Origin: Chitinophaga fulva
GTDB taxonomy: Bacteria > Bacteroidota > Bacteroidia > Chitinophagales > Chitinophagaceae
Direction: 5' to 3'
NCBI RefSeq assembly: GCF_012927205.1
Contig: NZ_JABBGC010000002.1
Span: 1,240,001 to 1,304,000 of the forward strand
DNA length: 64,000 nt
In this document: positions 7,256 through 16,324 of the stretch, piece by piece
Numbering within the stretch: the first letter of the stretch is position 1
Layout: the number at the start of each line of letters is the position of its first letter
Program-made: the position numbers and the translations under genes
The notes under the pieces: generated by a model
Database searches by the model: none
What the model saw: the letters and a program-made list of their open reading frames with translations, nothing else
Told to the model about the DNA's origin: nothing

Positions 7256-10200
7256 TTATCCTTTCATGGGAATATAATGTGTACTTTCTTCATCTTCCGG
7301 ATCGAGCGAAACACTTGTTGTTGACGTTTTCCCTTGTCCCCATGCAAATACCAGCGGTAAAATGAACAGGGCGGCAAAGGTAGAAGCGATCAGTCCTCCG
7401 ATAACGGCGCGGCCCAGTGGTGCTGACTGGTCGCCGGCTTCACCCAGCCCGCTGGCCATCGGGATCATGCCCACCACCATCGCGAGGGCCGTCATGGCAA
7501 TAGGACGCATACGCAGCGCGGCAGCTTCTTTCGCTGATACCAGGGCGTTGCCGTTGGTTTTCCTGATCTGCTCCGCATTGGTGATCAATAACACCGCGTT
7601 CGAGATGGACACGCCTACTGACATGATCATCCCCATATAGGATTGCAGGTTCAGGGTAGAACCCGTCATCATCAACAGGGACAGAGAACCGAGCAATACC
7701 GCCGGTACAGTGGCCAATACGACTGCAGATACTTTAAACGACTGGAAGTTGGCCGCCAGCATCAGGAAGATCACTACTACCGCTACCAGCAGACCGCTTT
7801 GCAGACTGCCCAATGTATCGATGAGCGTGCTGCTCATACCAATCAGGTCTACGTTCAGTCCGCGAGGCAGTTCGCCGAGGGAGTGAATGGCTTTCTGCAC
7901 TTCTGTTGAAGCACTGCCCAGGTCCTTATTATTCAGGTTAGCCGTTACCGTTAGCATTGGCATGGCGCCCAGGTTATCATTCTCTCCGTAGGTGGTTTCG
8001 GGGGTAATAGTGGCCACATCGCTCAGGATTGGCCTGGTTGAATTCTTCAGCAAAGGTATCTCACCGATGTCATTTTGAGAAGAAAGTTTACTTTCCGGTA
8101 TCTGTACCTGCACGTTATAGCTGATGCCCGCTTTTTCATCCACCCAGATGTTTTTTTCTGTCAAACGGGAAGAGGAAGTGCTGGCAATCAGGGAACGGGA
8201 GATATCCCCCACGTCCACGCCCAGCTGTGCCGCTCTCACCCTGTCGATATTGATATTCAATGCCGGATAGTTAACAGCCTGGCCCAACTGCACATCCCGC
8301 AGGTAAGGGATTTGTTTGAGCTTGTCTACCATCTTCAGGGCGTATTCCAGGTTCAGCTTTTTATTTCTGCCGGAGAAACGGACTTCGATCGGTGTAGGCG
8401 AGCCCTGGCTGAGGATTTTATCGGTCAGCTCAATGGGTTCGAAAGACAATTTCATCACCGGATCAATCTGTTTTACACGGTCGCGGATTTTATCTTTCAG
8501 CTGATCGAGATTAACATGGTAATCTTCCTTCAGCGCTACCTGCAATACAGACTCCTGCGGACCGGCCATCCAGAGGAAGATTGGCGCAGTAGAGAACAGT
8601 TGCGGGTGAGTACCCACAAAAGCGGAGGTGATAGATACGTTTTCTTTTCCTACGATATCGTTCACGGCTTTGATCACCGCAATGGTTTTCTTTTCTGTTT
8701 GTTCGATACGGGTGCCGTCCGGTTGACGGAGCCTTACCTGGAACTGGCCACTGTTGACTTTGGGCAGTACGTCGCGGCCGATGGTGCCCATCTGCAGCGC
8801 CACAATCAGCACGCTGATGATCAGGTAAGCGGCCACAATCACTTTGCGGTAAGGCATCATGCGGTCGATAAAGCGCAGGTAACGGGCACGTATCTTCTCG
8901 AAACGGCTGATTTTACCGTCACGGTTGCTATCTTCTCTTTCCACGAGCGCTTTCTTCTGGCTCCAGGTATTGCCTTCATCACCAGCAGCAAGACCGGCCG
9001 CTTCAAATTCCTCTGCGTCTGTCATCACGCTGCCGTCTTTCTTATGGTGATGTTTGGATTTCATGATCCAGTTGGCCATCACCGGCACGAAAGTCTGCGC
9101 CAGGAAATAAGATACGATCATGCTGAAACCGATAGCCAGGGCCAGCGGGAGGAACAGGGAACCTGGGATGCCGCCCATGGTAAATGCCGGGGCAAACACA
9201 GCGAGGATACAAAACAGAATGAGCAGTTTTGGGAAAGCGATTTCCTTACAGGCATCCCAGATGGCCAGCGCCTTGGGTTTGCCCAGATCAAAGTGCTGGT
9301 GGATATTCTCGATCGTCACCGTACTCTCATCTACCAGGATACCGATAGCCAGCGCCAGACCACTCAACGTCATGATGTTGATGGTTTGTCCGAACAGGCT
9401 CAAAAACAGGATACCGGAGATAATGGAGGTAGGGATGGTAAGGATCACGATCAGCGCCCCGCGGGCATCGCCGAGGAACAGCAATACCATCAGACCGGTA
9501 AGGATAGCGCCGATCGCTCCTTCAGACAACAGGCTTTTAACGGAGTTGATCACATAGGTGGACTGGTCAAATTCGTAGCTCAGTTTTACGTCTTCCGGTA
9601 ACTGTGCCTGTATTTTGGGCATTGCTTTTTTCAGGTTCTGTACCACTTCCCAGGTGGAGGCATCGGCTGCTTTGGCAATGCTCACATATACGGAGCGTTT
9701 GCCATTAATCAACGCATAGCTGGTGCTCACGTCCGCACCATCTTCCACGGTGGCCACATCACGGAGGTAAAGATTCTGTACGCCGCTTTTAAAGAGGGGA
9801 ATATCTTCAAAGTCTTTGATAGCCTTAACGGTGGTATTGGCAGGCGTAAGGTAGTTTTTATCACCGATACGCACGTTACCCGAAGGCGCCGTTTGGTTGT
9901 TGAGCCGCAGGGCTTCTACCAGCTGGTCGGGCGTCATATTGTGGGAACGCAGCAGCTCGGGATCGGCTTTTATCACCACGGTACGCATGTTACCACCGAA
10001 CGGTGTAGAGCCTACCAGACCGGGGATAGAGGTAAAAGACGAACGTACATATACGTTGGCCAGATCGAGCAGTTCGTTGTTGCTGCGCTTATCGCTGCTG
10101 AGCACAAGCTGTCCTACCGGCAAGGTGGAGGCATCGAAACGGATGATGAAAGGCGGGTTGGAACCAGGCGGGAAGATAGCCTGGATACGGTTGGAGAAGG

Positions 10201-10528
10201 CGCTCACTTCCGCGGCTGCCTGCGCCATATTGGTACCGGGATAGAAGTTGATCTTGATGAGTGTCAGCCCCTGGATGTTCTTTGTTTCCACACTTTTCAC
10301 CCCGTTCACGAACAGGAGGATATTAATGTATTGTTTACCGAAGAAGGATTCCATCTGGGTGGAGGTGTATCCGCCAAACGGGTGGGAAAGATAGATCACC
10401 GGCATATCCAGCTTCGGGAAGATATCAATTTTGATCGTGGTGACCGCTTTGATACCGAAGAAGAACAAGCCGGCAACTAACACCATGATGGTGATAGGTT
10501 TACGAAGTGCGAAACGAATAAGGTTCAT
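7256..10528 (-). CDS. RND multidrug/solute efflux pump permease
   Basis: A 1090-residue inner-membrane proton-driven pump of the AcrB/CusA superfamily. Repeated halves are clear: N-terminal TM1 (ITIMVLVAGLFFFGIKAV), the first porter loop, TM2-6 with the LALAIGILVDESTVTIENI motif, a cytoplasmic linker, then TM7 onward with GVSISNAVLLITNAEQIRK and GLIASTFAALFILPLVFAWG. The first-half LVDE replaces the usual LVDD, and the usual TM4 acidic pair is otherwise hard to assign. The linker between TM6 and TM7 is long and carries a perfect EF-hand-like loop at residues 533-544. Substrates cannot be predicted. Confidence 0.95.
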   Translation of the reverse strand: MNLIRFALRKPITIMVLVAGLFFFGIKAVTTIKIDIFPKLDMPVIYLSHPFGGYTSTQMESFFGKQYINILLFVNGVKSVETKNIQGLTLIKINFYPGTNMAQAAAEVSAFSNRIQAIFPPGSNPPFIIRFDASTLPVGQLVLSSDKRSNNELLDLANVYVRSSFTSIPGLVGSTPFGGNMRTVVIKADPELLRSHNMTPDQLVEALRLNNQTAPSGNVRIGDKNYLTPANTTVKAIKDFEDIPLFKSGVQNLYLRDVATVEDGADVSTSYALINGKRSVYVSIAKAADASTWEVVQNLKKAMPKIQAQLPEDVKLSYEFDQSTYVINSVKSLLSEGAIGAILTGLMVLLFLGDARGALIVILTIPTSIISGILFLSLFGQTINIMTLSGLALAIGILVDESTVTIENIHQHFDLGKPKALAIWDACKEIAFPKLLILFCILAVFAPAFTMGGIPGSLFLPLALAIGFSMIVSYFLAQTFVPVMANWIMKSKHHHKKDGSVMTDAEEFEAAGLAAGDEGNTWSQKKALVEREDSNRDGKISRFEKIRARYLRFIDRMMPYRKVIVAAYLIISVLIVALQMGTIGRDVLPKVNSGQFQVRLRQPDGTRIEQTEKKTIAVIKAVNDIVGKENVSITSAFVGTHPQLFSTAPIFLWMAGPQESVLQVALKEDYHVNLDQLKDKIRDRVKQIDPVMKLSFEPIELTDKILSQGSPTPIEVRFSGRNKKLNLEYALKMVDKLKQIPYLRDVQLGQAVNYPALNINIDRVRAAQLGVDVGDISRSLIASTSSSRLTEKNIWVDEKAGISYNVQVQIPESKLSSQNDIGEIPLLKNSTRPILSDVATITPETTYGENDNLGAMPMLTVTANLNNKDLGSASTEVQKAIHSLGELPRGLNVDLIGMSSTLIDTLGSLQSGLLVAVVVIFLMLAANFQSFKVSAVVLATVPAVLLGSLSLLMMTGSTLNLQSYMGMIMSVGVSISNAVLLITNAEQIRKTNGNALVSAKEAAALRMRPIAMTALAMVVGMIPMASGLGEAGDQSAPLGRAVIGGLIASTFAALFILPLVFAWGQGKTSTTSVSLDPEDEESTHYIPMKG
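8897..8932 (-). other. EF-hand-like calcium-binding loop inside the RND pump
   Basis: Codes for residues 533-544 of the pump, DSNRDGKISRFE. This matches the EF-hand loop pattern, with acidic or oxygen ligands at positions 1, 3, 5 and 9, Gly at 6, Ile at 8 and Glu at 12. It lies in the cytoplasmic loop between the two transmembrane halves, after a His/Lys-rich stretch (KHHHKKDG). Calcium binding is inferred from the motif only. A single unpaired EF-hand or dockerin-like loop could also be structural. Confidence 0.6.
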
Positions 10529-10594
10529 ACTATCTGTTTAATGTCATTGGCCTGAGTGGCTTGCCGTTGACGGCTTGCCACCTATATCCATTCG

Positions 10595-12010
10595 TTAGAG
10601 TTCTTTTGCAAACATGTTAAAATCGCCGGAGGCAGAGGCTTTGAGCAACAGAGCCTGCCATACGTTGCTGTAAGCGATGTCACGGTCTGTTTCCGCGCGG
10701 ATCAGTGCATACAGCGCCTGTGTCACGTCTACCAGGTTGGTAAGGCCGTTGCGGTACAAGACTGACTTCTGGAGATATGCGTCAGAAGCGGCTTTCACCT
10801 GTGACGGTACTTCATGGTAGTTGTCCAGTGCGTTGGCGATCTTAGTATCCGACAGTTGCATTTGCGCACGCAGCTGTTGATCTGCCAAATCGTATTCTGC
10901 CTGTAACCCGGTACTGATCTGCCGTTGGGCTTTCACCTGCCGGGAGATGCGCAGTGGCTGCGTGAGGTTCCAGGTAACGCCCACCCCGATCAGGTAGTTG
11001 GTACGGGTAGGTTTCACGCCGTCCCAATATCCGTGCGTATAGGCGTTGAGGTTTTGTGCACCATAGGAGGCGTCAAAACCGGAGCCCCTGGTCTGCAATA
11101 CGCCCACCAGTGAAAAGGCAGGGTACATCAGCGTGCGGTAGTATTTGGACTGCTCATCGCTGAGGGCGATGCGGCTTTTATACCATTGCAGCAGCGGGTG
11201 ACCTTCAATAGTGGCCGTATCGTTCAGCAGGGCCGGCACGCGGGACACAAAGAACGTATCGAGTGCGAAGCGGCCGGGAGGCACGCCCATCAATTGCGCC
11301 AGCTGGTTGGCCTGCGTCTGTTCAAAATCGATGGACCTGGTGAGCGCTATCTTTGCGCTGGACACTTCGGCATTGGCTTGTGAGGAATCCACGCCGGCGC
11401 TCAGACCATTTTTAACGCGGGTCACTACCACCTGGCGGAAAGTATCTGCCCTGTTCAGGTTCTTCTGATAGGACAGTGTCAGTTTCTGCGCGGCCACGAG
11501 GTTTAAATAAGCAGCTGCCACCTTTACTTCGTGCTGAAAAATCTCTTGTTGCCAGTCTTTACTATCGCGGGCAGCAACTGCTTGTGCTGTTTTTATTTTT
11601 TCTTTGGCACGGCCAAAAGCGAAGAAGTCCCAGTTAATATTAGTCAGATACAGCCCACCGAAAGCGGCGTTCCAGTTCTGTTCCGCCAGCGGAGCGCCGG
11701 AAGATGCGGCGGCAAGGCCGCCGAAGCCGTACAGAGGGCCGTTCTGACCGTTGATGGTTCCGTAGTCCTGTTGTACTGATACGTTGAGGTTAGGCAGATA
11801 GTCTCTCTTTGCCTGATCTATGCTGGTTTTAGAAGCAGCAGCATAGTTGGATTTAGCCTTGATGGTACCGTAATTATTAATCGCCGTTTGTATAGCATCT
11901 TTCAATGTAAGTACCTGCTGGGCTTTCACAGAAGTTGAATGAACACCAATCAGAAAGAGAAGGATCAGCCAGTATTTATTTCCAATCATGTAGGGAGAAT
12001 TTTGCAGCAT
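10595..12010 (-). CDS. TolC-family outer-membrane efflux channel
   Basis: A 471-residue protein with a signal peptide (hydrophobic WLILLFLIGVHSTSVKAQ). A second ATG seven codons in is an equally possible start. It shows the duplicated TolC layout: two long helical hairpins, each with a LTLKDAIQTAINNY- or LRAQMQLSDTKIANALDNY-like helix separated by beta strands. It would form the trimeric outer-membrane duct for the pump. It is first in the TolC-pump-adaptor unit, and a response-regulator-like double site lies 44 bp upstream. Confidence 0.92.
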   Translation of the reverse strand: MLQNSPYMIGNKYWLILLFLIGVHSTSVKAQQVLTLKDAIQTAINNYGTIKAKSNYAAASKTSIDQAKRDYLPNLNVSVQQDYGTINGQNGPLYGFGGLAAASSGAPLAEQNWNAAFGGLYLTNINWDFFAFGRAKEKIKTAQAVAARDSKDWQQEIFQHEVKVAAAYLNLVAAQKLTLSYQKNLNRADTFRQVVVTRVKNGLSAGVDSSQANAEVSSAKIALTRSIDFEQTQANQLAQLMGVPPGRFALDTFFVSRVPALLNDTATIEGHPLLQWYKSRIALSDEQSKYYRTLMYPAFSLVGVLQTRGSGFDASYGAQNLNAYTHGYWDGVKPTRTNYLIGVGVTWNLTQPLRISRQVKAQRQISTGLQAEYDLADQQLRAQMQLSDTKIANALDNYHEVPSQVKAASDAYLQKSVLYRNGLTNLVDVTQALYALIRAETDRDIAYSNVWQALLLKASASGDFNMFAKEL

Positions 12011-12054
12011 GGTATGAACTAAAGTTGTTAATCCGGATACAAAAAGACTCCATC

Positions 12055-12074
12055 ATTTTGAAGCAATTTTGAAG
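12055..12074 (-). promoter_or_regulatory. Response-regulator binding site candidate before efflux operon
   Basis: On the minus strand the site reads CTTCAAAATTGCTTCAAAAT: two copies of CTTCAAAAT spaced 11 bp apart, the arrangement bound by OmpR/PhoB-type dimers. The same 20 bp recur with two changes at 14182-14201 before the response regulator gene. It lies 44 bp before the TolC start. Confidence 0.65.
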
Positions 12075-12108
12075 TATTCATTTTTTCTTCTCCCTAACGG
12101 AAATAAAA

Positions 12109-12135
12109 ATGGGCAAGACCAAAAGCCTTGCCCAT
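12109..12135 (-). terminator. Terminator after histidine kinase gene
   Basis: A 9-bp inverted repeat (ATGGGCAAG / CTTGCCCAT) around a 9-base loop, followed on the minus strand by TTTTATTT. It lies 33 bp past the kinase stop codon and indicates that the two-component genes and the efflux operon are separate transcripts. Confidence 0.75.
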
Positions 12136-12168
12136 TAAAGATCCTATCGAATCTGACGGACTATTTTA

Positions 12169-13479
12169 TTATGCGGTCACGACCGCTGCTGTTTCAAATT
12201 TATCTTGTTCCGTTTCGTTAATGACACTTCCCGGACAAAAGTCCACCTGTAAAATATGTAGTGGCGCCTTGTATTTATAAGACACTTTAAAGTCACACAC
12301 CTCACAGATCTGTTTCACGATGGCCAGTCCGAGGCCTACGCTTTCGCTGCACTGATTGCTTTTGCGGAAGCGTTCAAACAGCTCTTCCGGCGGGGTTTCC
12401 GGGGGAAGCCCGGTATTTTTGATGACCAGTTTTTCCTGTTTCAGGATGATGTGAATGCTGCCGTCCTGCACATTGTGGCGGATGGCATTGCCCAGCAGAT
12501 TATTCATCAGCATATCTGCCAGTACCGGATGTATTCTGAGCTGGATATTTTTATCCAGTTCCTTTTTCACCGCTATGTTTTTCATCTCCAGCCGGTCTTC
12601 ATACGCTGCCAGCACGTCTTTGGCTACACGACAGAATTTGATATGCTCCGTCACGGCAAACTCGTTGTTCTCCATTTTAGAGAGCAGAATGAGCGAGCGG
12701 TTGATCTTTGACAGCTTTTCGATGGCGTGGTGCATATCGGCCAACAGGGTAGCCTGATCTTCGTCGATGTTGGTTTCACTGAGCAGCTCCAGTTTTCCGC
12801 GGATCACTGCCAGCGGTGTTTGCAGCTCATGCGACGCGTTTTCACTGAATTGTTTTACAGCAGTATACTCATCCACTGCCTGGTCAGTCATCTTTTTCAG
12901 GAAGGTATTCAGCTCTTTAAATTCCTCTGTGTTGGTTTGCGGGAAAGTGATCTTTTTCTTCAGGTCGAAGTTGTGTATTTTTTTCATGGTGAGCCGCAGC
13001 GTATAGAGGATGCGTTGCGACAGGAAGCGCGCCGATACGGCCACACAGAGGATAATAAGCAACAGTTTCCATGCTACCGTGTCCATAATGGCGTTCAGTA
13101 TCTGGCGGGACGCCGGGATATAACTGGAAGTAGTGACTTCGTAAGGTTTACCATTGATGGCCATGAAAGTACTTACCGTGAGACGGCTTTCCAGGCTTTT
13201 ATTGTTGCCGTCAGGGTCAGCGTCTTTTCTGATGCGGAAGCTGTCTGCCGGCAGCGTGGGCAACAGCGTAAAGGTGGTGAAAGACGCATCCCGCGGTATG
13301 TTGACCGTAGTACCATCGGCCATACGGGCTGCCGCTTTTGTATTGACTATTTTCAGGCGGGCAATCTCCACGTCATCAATCTTTTTCTCTATATTATTCA
13401 AACAGATATAAGAAGTGATGGGTGTGGTGATCACAATCACGCCAAGAAACCACAATGTAAATTTATCAACCAGTTTCAT
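12169..13479 (-). CDS. Sensor histidine kinase
   Basis: A 436-residue membrane kinase. TM1 is at about residues 8-27, a roughly 105-residue extracytoplasmic sensor follows, and TM2 is at about 137-153. The dimerisation helix carries the H-box SENASHELQTPLAVIRGKLE (phospho-accepting His217). The HATPase domain has an N-box (NNLLGNAIRHN), a G1-like region and GLGLAIVKQICE. The gene overlaps the response regulator stop by 4 bp (ATGA), so the two are translationally coupled. The stimulus is unknown; envelope stress or pump substrates are plausible given the shared operator. Confidence 0.95.
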   Translation of the reverse strand: MKLVDKFTLWFLGVIVITTPITSYICLNNIEKKIDDVEIARLKIVNTKAAARMADGTTVNIPRDASFTTFTLLPTLPADSFRIRKDADPDGNNKSLESRLTVSTFMAINGKPYEVTTSSYIPASRQILNAIMDTVAWKLLLIILCVAVSARFLSQRILYTLRLTMKKIHNFDLKKKITFPQTNTEEFKELNTFLKKMTDQAVDEYTAVKQFSENASHELQTPLAVIRGKLELLSETNIDEDQATLLADMHHAIEKLSKINRSLILLSKMENNEFAVTEHIKFCRVAKDVLAAYEDRLEMKNIAVKKELDKNIQLRIHPVLADMLMNNLLGNAIRHNVQDGSIHIILKQEKLVIKNTGLPPETPPEELFERFRKSNQCSESVGLGLAIVKQICEVCDFKVSYKYKAPLHILQVDFCPGSVINETEQDKFETAAVVTA

Positions 13480-14159
13480 ACTTTGGAAGCATTAAATTTA
13501 TAACCAAGGCCATACACCGTATCTATATAATCCGCTCCGTTTGCCGCGCTGATTTTCTTACGAAGGTTTTTGATATGCTGATATACAAAATCAAAATTAG
13601 CTAAATTATCGGTATAGTCGCCCCACAGGTGGGTGGCTATTGACTGCCGGGAGAGCACCCTGTTTTTATTAACGACCAGGTACAGCAGCAGGTCGAACTC
13701 CTTCCGGGTGATATCCAGCAGCATATCGTTGATAGTAGCTTCCAGTGTATCTGTATTAAGCGTGATCTCGTTAAAGGTGATGATATTGCTGCCTGACAGT
13801 TTTTTACGCCGATAGATGGCCCTGAGGCGGGCATGCAGTTCCGGCAGGTGGAATGGTTTGGTGATGTAGTCATCTCCCCCGCCCTCCAGGCCCCTGATTT
13901 TATCGTCCATGGCGTCTTTGGCGGAAATGATGAGTACGCCGCTCTGGATACCCTGCTCCTTCATAAACTTCAACAGCTCCAGCCCGTTACCATCCGGCAA
14001 CATGATATCGAGCAATACACAGTCATATGAATACAGCAATAATTTCTCCTGCGCTTCATCAAAACTATAAGCCAGCTCACAGATATACCCTTCCCTCACG
14101 AGAAAATCATGAATACTGCTGGCGATTTCTTTACTATCTTCTACTACTAACACTTTCAT
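13476..14159 (-). CDS. OmpR/PhoB-family response regulator
   Basis: A 227-residue regulator. The receiver domain has acidic residues near the N-terminus (VVEDSKE), phospho-acceptor Asp51 in CVLLDIMLPDG, a conserved SAKD Ser/Thr position and KPFHLPEL. The C-terminal winged helix reads LLLYLVVNKNRVLSRQSIATHLW. It is first of the pair with the kinase. The double CTTCAAAAT-like site 22 bp upstream and the near-copy before TolC suggest that it activates itself and the efflux operon. Confidence 0.95.
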   Translation of the reverse strand: MKVLVVEDSKEIASSIHDFLVREGYICELAYSFDEAQEKLLLYSYDCVLLDIMLPDGNGLELLKFMKEQGIQSGVLIISAKDAMDDKIRGLEGGGDDYITKPFHLPELHARLRAIYRRKKLSGSNIITFNEITLNTDTLEATINDMLLDITRKEFDLLLYLVVNKNRVLSRQSIATHLWGDYTDNLANFDFVYQHIKNLRKKISAANGADYIDTVYGLGYKFNASKV

Positions 14160-14181
14160 ATAAAAGCTAATGTATATGGAG

Positions 14182-14201
14182 ATTTTGAAGCAATCTTGAA
14201 C
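14182..14201 (-). promoter_or_regulatory. Response-regulator binding site candidate before its own gene
   Basis: On the minus strand GTTCAAGATTGCTTCAAAAT, which is 18 of 20 identical to the site before TolC (12055-12074), with the same 11-bp half-site spacing. It lies 22 bp upstream of the regulator start codon. The recurrence at both promoters is the evidence. Autoregulation is inferred. Confidence 0.65.
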
Positions 14202-14483
14202 CGCTGATGGACAGGATTGTTGCTGATTGTCCTGATTAGCGGAGATTGGCCCGAAGATTTTGCTGTAATATTATTAATATTCAGATTATTATAAGTAATG
14301 CTTTATATTACATTAATAATATTTGCACATACTTTTTTAATTGTGTTTACAAAAAACAACCTGCAAAGTTAACGTAAATTTGTGCACTTGATAAGTGAGC
14401 TTCTGGTTTCAAATTCTAATTCTAAATTCTAATTCCGGTCAGCAAAACACCGATCTCCCTGCATCAGGGAATCAGCAATAATC
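14202..14483. repeat. AT-rich intergenic region with inverted and tandem repeats
   Basis: No gene is seen between the response regulator (minus) and the antiporter (plus). The stretch holds a long-range inverted repeat (TAATATTATTAAT at 14266-14278 against ATTAATAATATT at 14312-14323). A possible -7 box TAAATTTG lies at 14375-14382 for the antiporter. A two-copy 13-bp tandem repeat (AAATTCTAATTCT/C) lies at 14411-14436. The inverted repeat could be a regulator site or a cruciform. None of this is tested. Confidence 0.45.
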
Positions 14484-15743
14484 ATGGCCATCATAGTTAT
14501 GGAAAACTACAGCATCATATTAGTGATCATGGCCATCATGATCGGCGTATCCGGTATTGCAGAGAAGATAAAGTTACCCGTACCCGTATTGCTGCTGGCC
14601 GTAGGCATAGCCATTGGATTTTTGCCCAGTATGCCGGGTATTGAGCTGAACCCGGAGATCGTGATGCTGTTGTTTTTGCCGCCACTGTTATACGATGCCG
14701 CCTTTAATATATCTTTCCGGGAATTCCGGATCAATATTAATACCATCGGTACGCTGGCCATCGGACTGGTATTTATTACCACCGGCGGCATTGCCGTGGT
14801 GGCGCATTACCTGATACCCGGTATGACGTGGCAGCTGGCATTTGTGCTGGGCGCCATTCTTTCCGCCACAGACGCCGTGGCCGCCATCGGTATTACTAAG
14901 GGACTTGGGTTACCGCACAATACCGTCACCATCCTGGAGGGCGAAAGCCTGGTGAACGATGCTTCCGCACTGGTAGCTTACCGTGTAGCCGTAGCAGCCG
15001 TGGCCGGTACCGCTTTCGTCACGTGGAAGGCGTTGTTGCAGTTCCTCCTTGTTTTGGGAGGTGGTTTTGTGATTGGGGTGGTCCTGGCCAAAACACTGGC
15101 TTTCTTCATCCGCTTTTTCCGGACCAACGATATGGTGGTGATTGGCCTCATGCTGCTCATGCCTTTTGTGACGTATGCCGTAGCGGAACATTTTGAAGTA
15201 TCCGGCGTTATCGCCGTGGTGACCCTGGGCCTGGGCATGGCCCGGTTAAGCCGGACAAAATTCCCGGAAGAGCTGCGTAACCAGTCCAGGCATTTCTGGG
15301 ACGTGATCATCTTCCTGCTCAATGGTCTCATCTTCCTCTTGATAGGCCTGCAGTTTCCGCTGGTATTGAAGAAGATGAGCGAAGCGCAGGTATGGCCCTA
15401 TATCGGTTATGCCGCCCTCATTGCGGTAGTGGCCCTGGGAATACGACTGGTCAGGGTTTACCTGCAGCAGTTCAACCTGCAAAAGGCTTTTCAGGGAAGG
15501 GGAAAGCGCCGTGTCAGTCAGTATGCGCTGTTTGATTCCAAAACGAGTTTTATCATTACCTGGTCAGGGATGCGGGGAATCGTTTCCCTCGCCATCGCGA
15601 TTGGTCTTCCTATGGTGCTGCAAAGCGGGGCTCCGTTCCCCATGCGCAACGAGATCATTTTCCTGTCCATCGCGGTGGTGCTGTTTTCCCTGCTGGGGCA
15701 GGGGCTGTCTCTCCCCTGGGTAGTCCGGAAATTCAGCAAATAG
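14484..15743 (+). CDS. Na+/H+ antiporter, CPA1 family
   Basis: A 419-residue integral membrane protein with about 12 helices. Diagnostic motifs are GAILSATDAVAAIGITKGLG (the acidic helix-5 motif of cation/proton antiporters) and LEGESLVNDASALVAYRV. A late helix carries ITWSGMRGIVSLAIAIGLP. It exchanges cytoplasmic Na+ (or K+) for protons. The start at 14484 is used; an ATG at 14499 is a close alternative. It lacks the long cytoplasmic C-terminal tail of eukaryotic-type members. It stands alone on its strand, 56 bp before msrB. Confidence 0.93.
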   Translation: MAIIVMENYSIILVIMAIMIGVSGIAEKIKLPVPVLLLAVGIAIGFLPSMPGIELNPEIVMLLFLPPLLYDAAFNISFREFRININTIGTLAIGLVFITTGGIAVVAHYLIPGMTWQLAFVLGAILSATDAVAAIGITKGLGLPHNTVTILEGESLVNDASALVAYRVAVAAVAGTAFVTWKALLQFLLVLGGGFVIGVVLAKTLAFFIRFFRTNDMVVIGLMLLMPFVTYAVAEHFEVSGVIAVVTLGLGMARLSRTKFPEELRNQSRHFWDVIIFLLNGLIFLLIGLQFPLVLKKMSEAQVWPYIGYAALIAVVALGIRLVRVYLQQFNLQKAFQGRGKRRVSQYALFDSKTSFIITWSGMRGIVSLAIAIGLPMVLQSGAPFPMRNEIIFLSIAVVLFSLLGQGLSLPWVVRKFSK

Positions 15744-15799
15744 GGTATCTCCGGTGATGTCACCGGTTATTCGTAACTTACATCAACGAAAGCACTGAT

Positions 15800-16318
15800 A
15801 TGAAAGCACTGACTTTTTTATTGGCGATATTGATCACCGGTTCTGCCTGTCAGAGCCAGCAGAAAAAACAGCAGCCTATGACGAGCAACGCCCAGGCCAA
15901 TCCCTATTATTCCCGGACAGACACAGAAAAGCTGCATATTACCAATGCAGAATGGAAAAAGGTACTGTCACCGGAACTGTATGCAGTAGCACGGGAGGCC
16001 GCTACTGAAAGGCCTTTCACCGGGAAATACTGGGATGCCGATACCAAGGGAACTTATTATTGCGCCGTTTGCGGCAATGCCCTGTTCCGTTCTGATGCCA
16101 AATTTGCCAGCAGCTGCGGGTGGCCCAGTTTCTTCGAGGCTGTCCGTGCAGCCAGCGTCATATACCGGGAAGACAACTCCTATGGCATGCACCGGACAGA
16201 GGTGCTGTGCGGAAGATGCGAATCGCACCTCGGCCATATCTTCGATGATGGTCCGCCGCCTACACATAAACGCTTCTGCATGAATTCCGTATCGCTTGAT
16301 TTTGAACCGGAGCGGTAG
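15800..16318 (+). CDS. msrB: Peptide-methionine (R)-S-oxide reductase, lipoprotein form
   Basis: A 172-residue protein that reduces methionine-R-sulfoxide in proteins. Four zinc cysteines are present as two CxxC pairs (Cys88/Cys91 and Cys137/Cys140), as are the catalytic Cys160 in KRFCMNSVSLDF and the substrate-binding HxGHIFDDG region. The N-terminus is a lipoprotein signal ending at Cys17 (TGSAC), so this copy acts in the periplasm or at the outer membrane rather than in the cytosol. No fused MsrA domain is present. It is convergent with the phosphoesterase, 6 bp apart. Confidence 0.95.
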   Translation: MKALTFLLAILITGSACQSQQKKQQPMTSNAQANPYYSRTDTEKLHITNAEWKKVLSPELYAVAREAATERPFTGKYWDADTKGTYYCAVCGNALFRSDAKFASSCGWPSFFEAVRAASVIYREDNSYGMHRTEVLCGRCESHLGHIFDDGPPPTHKRFCMNSVSLDFEPER

Positions 16319-16324
16319 ACCAGG

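Noticed and set aside
8075..9601. 508-codon plus-strand open frame
   Set aside because: Antisense to the RND pump gene. Its product is rich in His, Gln and Arg with no domain, as expected for a shadow frame.
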